Source: Verrucomicrobiota bacterium (GTDB taxonomy: Bacteria > Verrucomicrobiota > Verrucomicrobiia > Chthoniobacterales > UBA10450). From it: DNA of 64,000 nt. Both the position numbers and the translations under genes were made by a program. Positions 17,488-23,987 of this stretch are shown here, in pieces. The notes below the pieces were generated by a model. It was not told where the DNA came from, did no database searches, and saw only the letters and a program-made list of their open reading frames with translations. Numbering within the stretch: position 1 is the first letter of the stretch; each line of letters begins with the position of its first letter. The stretch spans positions 1 through 64,000 of the forward strand of contig QHQA01000050.1 of NCBI GenBank assembly GCA_003219695.1, in the 5' to 3' direction.

Positions 17488-17525
17488 GTGCAGCACGCGC
17501 TCCGGAATCCCTTTGTAGAAGGGAA
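17488..17525 (+). promoter_or_regulatory. Leader element copy C (shared 5' element)
   Basis: TGCAGCACGCGCTCCGGAAT followed by CCCTTTGTAGAAGGGAAAG, 48 bp before the ATG of the NHL protein. It has the same core as copies A and B, with a compensating hairpin change (CCCTT/AAGGG retained). Confidence 0.55.
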
Positions 17526-17572
17526 AGAAATGATCGGTTCAACACCAAACAACTAAACAGAAAGAAGGAATT

Positions 17573-18481
17573 ATGAAAAACAAATCAGCAGAAACAAAAT
17601 CTAAATCTCTCCCTGGCCTCACGGGTCACTGGATCAGCAGGGCAGTGTGTTTGGGAGCGGTTATTGTGACTTGCTCCAGCGCGCTGGCGCAGAACCTGTA
17701 TGTGTCGGGGATGGATGCCAGCGGCGGCAAGATCTCCTCATTTACCTGGGATGGATTGGAAAGCACCTTTGCCTCCGGATTGCGTCAACCGCAGGGTCTG
17801 GCCTTTGATGGCGCAGGCAACCTGTACGTGGCAGATTACGGCACCAGCATCGCGGGCAGTGTCATCTATAAATATACTCCGGACGGAGCGCGAAGCATTT
17901 TCGCCGCCGGATTGGAGAGCCCAGTTGGCATGGCTTTTGACGGCGCAGGCACCCTGTTTGTGTCGGATTCCGACAGCGGTACCATCTATATGATAAAAGC
18001 GAACGGAGCGCGAAGCACTTTCGCTTCCGGATTGCGTCACCCTCAGGGTCTGGCCTTCGACAGCACGGGCAACCTGTATGTGGCAGATTACGGCACCAGC
18101 ATCGCAGGCAGTATCATCTATGAATATAAACCAAAGGGAGTGCGAAGCATTTTCGCCTCAGGGTTGGATCGCCCCATTGGCCTCGCCTTTGATATTGCAG
18201 GCAAACTGTATGTGTCGGATTACGACAGCGGCAAAATCTATGAGTATAAACCGAGTGGAGCGCGAGGCACGTTCGCCTCCGGCTTCGCCGGCCCGGTGGG
18301 TCTTGCCTTCGATAACGGGAGCAATCTGTATGTGGCGGATTCGAGCGCCGGTGTAATCTACAAAATTACTCCGCTTGGAGTGAAGAGCATTCTTGGCCCA
18401 AACGGAACCGATGGTTCCAATGAAAGTTTCTTGTTTCTCGCGGTCAAGCCGGCGATAACACTGCCGCCGCCCGCGCCATAA
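17573..18481 (+). CDS. Secreted NHL-repeat beta-propeller protein
   Basis: 302 residues. The ATG follows GAAGGA at 7 bp. The N-terminus has a basic stretch, a hydrophobic core (AVCLGAVIVTCSSALA) and a cleavage site near ALAQ, so export is expected. Five to six NHL/SMP-30-like blades follow, each with a QGLAFDGAGNLYVADYG-type core. Blades 1-2 and 3-4 are nearly identical in DNA with a period of 252 bp (84 residues), indicating a recent internal duplication. Such propellers bind ligands or partners; no catalytic residues are evident. The gene is preceded by leader copy C and followed by a strong terminator. A related protein is encoded at 27658 beside the second sigma/kinase locus. Confidence 0.85.
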   Translation: MKNKSAETKSKSLPGLTGHWISRAVCLGAVIVTCSSALAQNLYVSGMDASGGKISSFTWDGLESTFASGLRQPQGLAFDGAGNLYVADYGTSIAGSVIYKYTPDGARSIFAAGLESPVGMAFDGAGTLFVSDSDSGTIYMIKANGARSTFASGLRHPQGLAFDSTGNLYVADYGTSIAGSIIYEYKPKGVRSIFASGLDRPIGLAFDIAGKLYVSDYDSGKIYEYKPSGARGTFASGFAGPVGLAFDNGSNLYVADSSAGVIYKITPLGVKSILGPNGTDGSNESFLFLAVKPAITLPPPAP

Positions 18482-18500
18482 CAACCGTATTTCACAAAAT

Positions 18501-18531
18501 GCCGTCACGCTTAACTGTGTGACGGCTTTTT
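18501..18531. terminator. Bidirectional rho-independent terminator
   Basis: GCCGTCAC (18501-18508) pairs with GTGACGGC (18519-18526), followed by TTTTTG on the plus strand; the other strand has an AAAATGCC flank. It lies 20 bp after the NHL gene and 105 bp after the convergent DciA-like gene. Confidence 0.85.
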
Positions 18532-18635
18532 GTATGCTCCGAAGACTTCTGGAACTTTGTCCTCTGATAGCAGAATCGAGGGCAAAGGAAATCTACGAAC
18601 TGCCTTTCGCTCAGGCCCAGATCGTGGATCGCCAG

Positions 18636-18995
18636 TTAGCCGACGCGGAAGCGAACGTCGCGGATGGTCTTGCCGCCGAAGCGTTGTTTCAGTTTTCGCA
18701 AGATCTCGGTCTTGGAAATTTGCTCCAGCTCGTAATGCAATGCCGGTTGGAGCACGCGCACGTAGAGAACGCCTTCGCGCAATGCCACAGGCGCGGAGTG
18801 CGTCGCGATGAATTCCCCGACGATTTTTGACCACGCATCAATTACTTCCGTCTCATGCAAGCGCTCCCGCAACCCGAGCCGCTGCATCAATTTCGGGAGT
18901 AACTCGGCCGGCGCCTGCCACCGGTCTGCTCGCATTTTCTTTTCGGGGAAACCGCGCCATTCGGCGATCACGGCAGCGCGAAGGGACAGATTCAT
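18636..18995 (-). CDS. DciA-like protein (DUF721)
   Basis: 119 residues. The family signature is visible: LMQRLGLRERLHETEVIDAW, then KIVGEFIATHSAPVALREGV and LYVRVLQPALHYELEQISKTEI ending in the KTIRDVRFRVG strand. DciA proteins load or guide the replicative helicase DnaB in bacteria without DnaC/DnaI. The length fits the shorter members. It lies downstream of rpoN on the same strand, separated by a palindromic repeat, so co-transcription is possible but not certain. Confidence 0.8.
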   Translation of the reverse strand: MNLSLRAAVIAEWRGFPEKKMRADRWQAPAELLPKLMQRLGLRERLHETEVIDAWSKIVGEFIATHSAPVALREGVLYVRVLQPALHYELEQISKTEILRKLKQRFGGKTIRDVRFRVG

Positions 18996-19010
18996 AACTT
19001 CGTCATGAGT

Positions 19011-19111
19011 GTTACAAAAGTTACAAAGGTTACAAAGTTAAAAGGGAAAAGTTAGGCTGAGAACAGCCGGCACCACATCGATGTGACGTTTGTAACGATG
19101 TAACGATTTTA
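19011..19111. repeat. Intergenic hairpin repeat, GTTACAAAG type (copy 1)
   Basis: Tandem GTTACAAAAGTTACAAAGG on the left and an inverted TTTGTAACGATGTAACG on the right frame a 100-bp imperfect hairpin between rpoN and the DciA-like gene. Related copies are at 31346-31446 and 38987-39069. Confidence 0.75.
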
Positions 19112-19132
19112 GCGAATCACTGATGTGTCGGG

Positions 19133-20566
19133 TCAATACTTTCGCCGCATATGACTTGGGAGAATGTTTAGCTCAGTGCGGTACTTGGCCACGGTGCGCC
19201 GGGCGATCGGGATGCCGCGTTCGCTCAGGATCTCGACGATCTCGTGATCGCTCAACGGGGCGCTGCCGTTCTCGTGCTTCACCAGATCGAGAATGGCCTG
19301 CTTCACGCTGGTATTACTGAGCGATTCGCCGGTCGCAGTTCGGTAGCCGCCGGTGAAAAAGTATTTCATCTCGAAAACGCCCTGGGGCGTGGCCATGTAT
19401 TTGCCGGACACGGCGCGGCTCACCGTGGTCTCGTGCACGCCCACGGCATCGGCCACCTCTGCCATGGTCATCGGCTTCAAGTGCGACCGGCCGTGCTCAA
19501 GGAAATCGCGCTGCCGCGAAATGATCTGCTGCGCGATGTTGGAAATGGTTTGCTGCCGTTGATGGATCGAGCGGATCAGGAATTTCCCGCTGCGGATTTT
19601 GTCGCGGATGTAATTTTTCACGTCGCTGCTCTGAGTGTCGCCCGAGGAGATGATGTCCTTATATAGATTGCTGATCCGCAGATGCGGAATCTGCTCGTTG
19701 TTCAGGATGATCTGATATTCGCCATCGACCTTTTCAACCGTGACGTCTGGCAGCACGTAGTTTTGCGGAGCAGCGGCGAAAATCTGGCCGGGGCGCGGAG
19801 TGAGATGCGCGATCTTCTCTGCAGCCTTTTGCACCTCCTCTACGCTGGTGTCCATTCGTCGCGCGATTGCGGGAAAGCGGTGCCGGCCCAAATCTTCCAT
19901 GTGCTCGCTGACGATTTTGTATTCGAGGCTGTGCTCTTTCCCCCCGCGGCGCAGTTGAATCAGCAGACACTCGCGTAAATCGCGCGCGGCGACCCCCGCG
20001 GGATAAAAGGTCTGGATCAATGCCAGCATCTTCTCGAAATCTTCCCTGGGAATTCCTGAATTCAGCGCCATTTCCTCCGGCGTACTTTGGAGAAATCCGT
20101 TGTCGTCGATGTTGCCGATGATTAACTCGGCAGCTTTTCGATCGCCGGCGCTGAGCACCGTCTGATTCAGTTGCCCGATCAAATTTTGCTGAAGCGTTTC
20201 CTGGACCGGAATGGAATCGAAAAAGAACTGGCGCTTCTCTTCCGCTTCTCTGGAAGGGCGACGGCCGTCGGAACTGGAGCTGGCCGACTGAGCCATGTAA
20301 TCACGCCATTCCTCATCAAGGCTCGCCAGCTTTTCGAATTCATCCTTGAAATTGTCGTCCGCAGAAGCTTCACCTTCGCTGCGTTCATCGGTGCCGCGCT
20401 CATCCGGCACTTCCTCGAGCACGGGATTCGTTTCCATTTCCTGTTGAACCAGGTTGCGCAGTTCGAGCAAGGGCGTCTGGAGAATGAGCAGGCTTTGTTG
20501 CAACTGCGGCGAGAGAACTTGCTGCAACGCAAGATTCTGGGTCTGCTGCATCCGCTGTGCGGCCAT
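19133..20566 (-). CDS. rpoN: RNA polymerase sigma-54 factor
   Basis: 477 residues, normal length. Region I is Gln/Leu-rich (LALQQVLSPQLQQSLLILQT and LLELRNLVQQEMETNPVLEE), followed by an acidic region II and the core-binding domain. The HTH is MTMAEVADAVGVHETTVSRA, and the diagnostic RpoN box ARRTVAKYRTEL lies near the C-terminus. It directs polymerase to -24/-12 promoters and needs AAA+ activators, none of which are encoded in this window. Upstream, 66 bp separate it from the amidohydrolase stop. Confidence 0.97.
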   Translation of the reverse strand: MAAQRMQQTQNLALQQVLSPQLQQSLLILQTPLLELRNLVQQEMETNPVLEEVPDERGTDERSEGEASADDNFKDEFEKLASLDEEWRDYMAQSASSSSDGRRPSREAEEKRQFFFDSIPVQETLQQNLIGQLNQTVLSAGDRKAAELIIGNIDDNGFLQSTPEEMALNSGIPREDFEKMLALIQTFYPAGVAARDLRECLLIQLRRGGKEHSLEYKIVSEHMEDLGRHRFPAIARRMDTSVEEVQKAAEKIAHLTPRPGQIFAAAPQNYVLPDVTVEKVDGEYQIILNNEQIPHLRISNLYKDIISSGDTQSSDVKNYIRDKIRSGKFLIRSIHQRQQTISNIAQQIISRQRDFLEHGRSHLKPMTMAEVADAVGVHETTVSRAVSGKYMATPQGVFEMKYFFTGGYRTATGESLSNTSVKQAILDLVKHENGSAPLSDHEIVEILSERGIPIARRTVAKYRTELNILPSHMRRKY

Positions 20567-20632
20567 ACGCCGAGCTTACCGGTGCGGTGGCACTCAGGCA
20601 AGCATCTCGATGGTTAGCTGCATTCGTACGCG

Positions 20633-21832
20633 CTACAGCTTTCCGCCCACCGTTATCCAATCAATTTCACCGTCGAACGCCACGACCTCGCCGAATGGGT
20701 CGCCTCCTTGACTGGAGGGAACAGCTATGAGATCGGCTCGAAATCCGGGGTGAATCCGGCCTAGCGCGTTTTCCTGCCGCAATGCGCGCGCCGGATTTAC
20801 TGTCGCCATTTGGAAAATTTCCTCCGGAGAAACGCTCGGAAATTCTTTTTGAAACGCGCGCATATCGGCAAAGAGGCTCAAGCTCTGATTGCTCGCGAGA
20901 CTGTCAGTGCCCAGGCAAACGTTGAATCCCAATCCGCGCAGTCGTTCAAATGAAAATCGGCTATGGCCAAAGTAATCGTGGCTGCGCGGCGAATGCACGA
21001 CATGAAACTTTGTTTTTGATCTTTCAAGCAGCTCAAAGTCGCAGTCTGCCAATTCGTTTAGGTGCACAACGATCCATTCAGGTAGGGCGCGACCGCCGGG
21101 CACGCCGAGGAACAGCTCCAGCGGTGTCCCACGCCCGCAGTCATCCATCGGTCGGCCGATGCTGTTCATAAATTCATAGAGCGGCCCCGAGGCATCGCGA
21201 AACATCTCCATCTCCTCGCGCGATTCGGCCAAATGCGTGGTCAACAAAACGTTCTCGCGTCGCGCGATTTTATCGCAGCGGCGAAATAAATCTTTCGACG
21301 CAGTGAACAACGCGTGCGGGGCCAGACCCCAGTTCTGCGCTGACTTCAGCGATGCAATTGCGAAATCGACAAGCTCGCTTGCGCGTTCCGGCGCGCGCAC
21401 GTCGATCAGCTCCGCAAACCACCACGTGCCAATTGGCGCGCGGATCTGCTGAACGAATTCTGGAAATCCTGTGAGATTCGCGATCGTGGTTGTGCCGAAT
21501 CTTTTTACCTCGACAAAACCTTCGTTGATCGAGGCGACATAATCTTTGGCCGAAAGCTTTGCCTTCTCCGTGTTGATCGCCCGAATCCAATCCGCAAAAG
21601 ATTTTTGCGGCGGGATTTTAGCGCGGAGGCAGGTGTAATCGAGGTGGCAATGCGCGTTGACCAGCCCAGGCAACAGCGCTTGCTCGCCCAGATCGACAAC
21701 TTCACCGGCGTTACGTGCTTTGATCTCGTCAAACTTTCCGACGTCAACAATTCGATCTCCGGAAAAAGCGACCGCGCCGTTCTCGATGGGCGGTCCGTCC
21801 ATCGTCACTACGGTGCGCGCGCGAATGATCAT
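20633..21832 (-). CDS. Amidohydrolase of the cytosine-deaminase/ATZ-TRZ superfamily
   Basis: 399 residues. The start ATG overlaps the upstream stop as ATGA (21832-21829), indicating translational coupling. Metal ligands are recognisable: NAHCHLDYT (HxH), LLTTHLAES (His), and the GTDSLASNQSLSLFADMR Asp motif. The last motif and overall form resemble aminodeoxyfutalosine deaminase (MqnX) and related deaminases, so a deaminase acting on a purine- or futalosine-like base is plausible but not proven. A GVPGGRALP stretch comes from a 26-bp dispersed repeat lying inside the frame at 21081-21106. It is the last gene of the CbiX operon. Confidence 0.82.
   Translation of the reverse strand: MIIRARTVVTMDGPPIENGAVAFSGDRIVDVGKFDEIKARNAGEVVDLGEQALLPGLVNAHCHLDYTCLRAKIPPQKSFADWIRAINTEKAKLSAKDYVASINEGFVEVKRFGTTTIANLTGFPEFVQQIRAPIGTWWFAELIDVRAPERASELVDFAIASLKSAQNWGLAPHALFTASKDLFRRCDKIARRENVLLTTHLAESREEMEMFRDASGPLYEFMNSIGRPMDDCGRGTPLELFLGVPGGRALPEWIVVHLNELADCDFELLERSKTKFHVVHSPRSHDYFGHSRFSFERLRGLGFNVCLGTDSLASNQSLSLFADMRAFQKEFPSVSPEEIFQMATVNPARALRQENALGRIHPGFRADLIAVPSSQGGDPFGEVVAFDGEIDWITVGGKL
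21081..21106. repeat. 26-bp dispersed repeat, GGTAGGGCG type, inside the amidohydrolase gene
   Basis: Begins GGTAGGGCGCGACCGCCGGG and differs by one base from copies at 22508-22533 and 42002-42027. Translated on the minus strand it yields GVPGGRALP within an otherwise conserved region of the enzyme. Confidence 0.85.
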
Positions 21833-22506
21833 TTGCCTTTCACCACTTTCCGGCACTCGGCGATCAACAGGTTGCATGCTTCCTGGCAAAGCAGCGGGAT
21901 AGTTGCCGCGACGGGTGTTGTAGCCGGAGGCGGGGACTCCGGCCTTTCCAGCGCTTGGATCTGATCTATGCCAGGATCGAATTTTTCCTTCGGCAATTTC
22001 GTGGATGCGATTCCGCCGCCTCGATCGCGTTTCCAGAGGATGGTCCGCAGACATCCACCATTAGATCGGCAAAAATTCGCGACAAGATCATTGATCTGCG
22101 CGTCAGAAATTTTCGCCGCGACACGATACATTCCCGACTGGCGATCCAGCGTTCCGCGCAAGGGCGTGGTTTTGAGCTCGCCGCCTTTCCAGGCAGCGAA
22201 CACCGCGAGTCTGCCTGGATAAAAATAATCGAGCGCGCGTCTCAATTCCTCGAGGTCCGCAAGCTCCAGTCGCCAGCCGTGCCGCAGGTTCGGCGCGGTC
22301 TTGAGCGGACGATAGTTCCCAGCGTCATCGTATTTGGCGATTTCGATCGCGTCGTCGGGGTTTTGAAATATTTCCAAATTCTTTTGAGGTTCATCATCGC
22401 GGTGGATCAAGATAAAGTGCCCGGCATTTGTTTTTCGAATCAGAATTTGACCGAAACAAAATGGAGGAGCCGCAGATTCGAGACATCGCTCGATGGAATC
22501 TGGCAT
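21829..22506 (-). CDS. DR2241-like protein, possible iron-sulfur partner of the CbiX chelatase
   Basis: 225 residues from ATG 22506; a TTG 42 bp upstream lies within a repeat and is unlikely. Start FGQILIRKTNAGHFILIHRD and end NGGCLRTILW...LLCQEACNLLIAEC give at least four conserved-looking Cys residues near the C-terminus. This is the pattern of the Deinococcus DR2241 family, where such a domain is fused to a sirohydrochlorin chelatase-like CbiX. Here CbiX is a separate gene two positions upstream. ERPESPPPATTP is encoded by a 26-bp repeat (21919-21944) inserted just before the last Cys cluster. The family assignment is from motif memory and should be treated as likely rather than sure. Confidence 0.62.
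   Translation of the reverse strand: MPDSIERCLESAAPPFCFGQILIRKTNAGHFILIHRDDEPQKNLEIFQNPDDAIEIAKYDDAGNYRPLKTAPNLRHGWRLELADLEELRRALDYFYPGRLAVFAAWKGGELKTTPLRGTLDRQSGMYRVAAKISDAQINDLVANFCRSNGGCLRTILWKRDRGGGIASTKLPKEKFDPGIDQIQALERPESPPPATTPVAATIPLLCQEACNLLIAECRKVVKGK
21919..21944. repeat. 26-bp dispersed repeat, TGTAGCCGG type, inside the DR2241-like gene
   Basis: TGTAGCCGGAGGCGGGGACT plus CCGGCC. It is a half-element of the palindrome at 23175-23226 and related to 48821-48846 and 44027-44051. It encodes ERPESPPPAT on the minus strand. Confidence 0.85.
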
Positions 22507-22507
22507 T

Positions 22508-22533
22508 GGTAGGGCGCGACCGCCGGGCGCGCC
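22508..22533. repeat. 26-bp dispersed repeat filling the gap between the GAF and DR2241-like genes
   Basis: The GGTAGGGCG-type unit is identical to that at 42002-42027 and makes up 26 of the 29 bases between the GAF stop (22536) and the next ATG (22506). Confidence 0.88.
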
Positions 22534-22535
22534 GG

Positions 22536-22994
22536 CTAATGCAAACAATGGGCAATCAAACCACCTGCGCGCTCCAAAAATTGCCGATCTTCATCGCCGA
22601 ACGCATTCAACTTGTCGCTCTCGGCATCGAGCATACCAAGAATGTGCCGGTGCTCGTTGCGCATTGGCACAATGATCTCCGAACGCGTGGTGTGAAATGC
22701 GGGCAAATGGCGCAGATCCTTGTGCACGTCGCCCACGATGATTGGTTTGCCCGAGTCCAGCGCAGCGCCGCACAGTCCCTGGGTAATCGGGAAACGCGGA
22801 TACGTCGGCGGCTCGTTCCCGGTCCCGGCGAGGATCACAAATTCATCCTTGATGATCTTGTAAATGGCGACCCAGCGATAATCGCGCGCCGCGCGAATCA
22901 TCTCCACCAGTTGTTTCATCCGTTTTCGAGTGCACCCGCCCGCCAGCGCAAATCCCCCGATCTCCTGCAGTTTTTTGCACGTTGTCTCCTTCAT
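22536..22994 (-). CDS. GAF-domain protein, fRMsr-like
   Basis: 152 residues from ATG 22994; a TTG at 23018 is also possible. A single GAF domain contains ITQGLCGAALDSGKPIIVGD and SEIIVPMRNEHRHILGMLDA, close to free methionine-(R)-sulfoxide reductase (YebR/MsrC-like) proteins. Of the usual catalytic Cys set, only the GLCG Cys is seen; the HxAC Cys is replaced (HLPAFHTT). It may therefore be a ligand-binding GAF or a variant reductase. It lies between CbiX and the DR2241-like gene on one strand with small gaps, so it is probably in the same operon. Confidence 0.75.
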   Translation of the reverse strand: MKETTCKKLQEIGGFALAGGCTRKRMKQLVEMIRAARDYRWVAIYKIIKDEFVILAGTGNEPPTYPRFPITQGLCGAALDSGKPIIVGDVHKDLRHLPAFHTTRSEIIVPMRNEHRHILGMLDAESDKLNAFGDEDRQFLERAGGLIAHCLH

Positions 22995-23042
22995 CCGCGG
23001 GAAAGCAATCTCGCGCAAAAGAAACCAAGCGCGAGCACGATT

Positions 23043-23879
23043 TCAACTTTTTGCCGCCAGCGCCTGCTCGATAATGATATCGGCAAAACCGGGGTCGGTG
23101 CCGATGGACGGCGCGTAGAACAGCAAACGATCGCCGATCTTGTAAGGGTTACGCCGGAAAATTTCGCCAAGCGCTGTAGCCGGGGGCGGTGACCCCGGCC
23201 GGCCGCGGTCAACGCCCGCGGCTACAGTGATTCCAAGCAACCTCGGAATGTCTTCATAGCTGTGTAATCCATCCGAAATAAAAAACGGAACCACGACTAC
23301 GTTCCGACTCATCGTTAATTTCCGCCAATCCGATACCAGCGGCGGCTCTTCCATATAGACGTTCAGCACTTCCGCGTATTTCCCGAGTGCACGGATCTTT
23401 TCCGCCTCGCGTTTGGCTGCGACTGCGCTGTTTTCATTCAGATCAGTCCCGTGCGCCACGATTAGAAGACTCGTCTCTGCCTCCGGCACGCCTGGGGCAA
23501 TCTCTCTCGCGCGCTGCAAAAGCAAATCCGTCATCCTCGGATCACTGCCGACCGGTTCGCAATACTTCCAGATTTGTCCATTCGGGCGTTTCGTAATGCG
23601 GCCATTCAGGTCAAGCTCGCGCGGAACGACCGTCTGCGTGAAATAACCTTCACTGATGAAATTCGGCACGACGCACACTTCGCAAATCGATTTCGGGTCG
23701 AACAAAAAGATCGCATCCCGCAGGCTCGGTTCTTCCTTCCAAAAAGCGCAGCCGACCTCTGCAAAAATTTTCCGGCGCCGAATCTTCGCCGCATGCGCCA
23801 GCGTCGGCGCGCTCGAATCCGGATTCACGGTTGAGCCGTGCGCGACAATTAAGAGTGCGCTCTCCTTATTGAAACTCAT
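23043..23879 (-). CDS. cbiX: Sirohydrochlorin chelatase-like protein, two CbiX domains
   Basis: 278 residues from ATG 23879. Two chelatase half-domains each start with the metal-binding motif: SALLIVAHGSTVN and SLLIVAHGTDLNEN. PNFISEGYFTQTVVPREL and VVVPFFISDGLHSYEDIPRL are the matching second strands. This is the fused form of CbiX/SirB, which inserts Co or Fe into sirohydrochlorin. Near residue 230 the frame carries a complete 52-bp palindrome (23175-23226) coding for VAAGVDRGRPGSPPPATA, between LLGIT and GEIFRRNPY, a surface loop by inference. It is the first gene of an operon with GAF, DR2241-like and amidohydrolase genes. Confidence 0.8.
   Translation of the reverse strand: MSFNKESALLIVAHGSTVNPDSSAPTLAHAAKIRRRKIFAEVGCAFWKEEPSLRDAIFLFDPKSICEVCVVPNFISEGYFTQTVVPRELDLNGRITKRPNGQIWKYCEPVGSDPRMTDLLLQRAREIAPGVPEAETSLLIVAHGTDLNENSAVAAKREAEKIRALGKYAEVLNVYMEEPPLVSDWRKLTMSRNVVVVPFFISDGLHSYEDIPRLLGITVAAGVDRGRPGSPPPATALGEIFRRNPYKIGDRLLFYAPSIGTDPGFADIIIEQALAAKS
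23175..23226. repeat. Complete 52-bp palindromic repeat inside the CbiX gene
   Basis: Two 26-bp arms meet head to head at GGCC|GGCC; they begin and end TGTAGCC/GGCTACA and mismatch at only three arm positions. Each arm is the same unit seen singly at 21919, 44027 and 48821. Confidence 0.9.
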
Positions 23880-23987
23880 GCAACTCAGAAATGTCCAACG
23901 TCCAACAGCCTGCCCTGAGCGCAAGTCGAATGGGTCAACCCGAATTGAAGCCAGATGTGGCGGTTGGGAATTCAGCGCCGCGAGGAA

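Larger units (their letters stand above)
16896..17572. other. Gene-free stretch with nested palindromes
   Basis: 677 bp without a convincing gene; the open frames here are antisense shadows through palindromes. It contains a terminator-like hairpin (16959-16991), a perfect 27-bp inverted repeat (17181-17207 with 17302-17328) enclosing a smaller hairpin (17206-17227), further GC-rich repeat fragments at 17130-17160 and 17331-17372, and leader copy C. Confidence 0.7.

Noticed and set aside
19011-19111. Direct repeats as a CRISPR array
   Set aside because: Repeat units are 8-10 bp with no spacers of regular length and no cas genes; it is a hairpin repeat.
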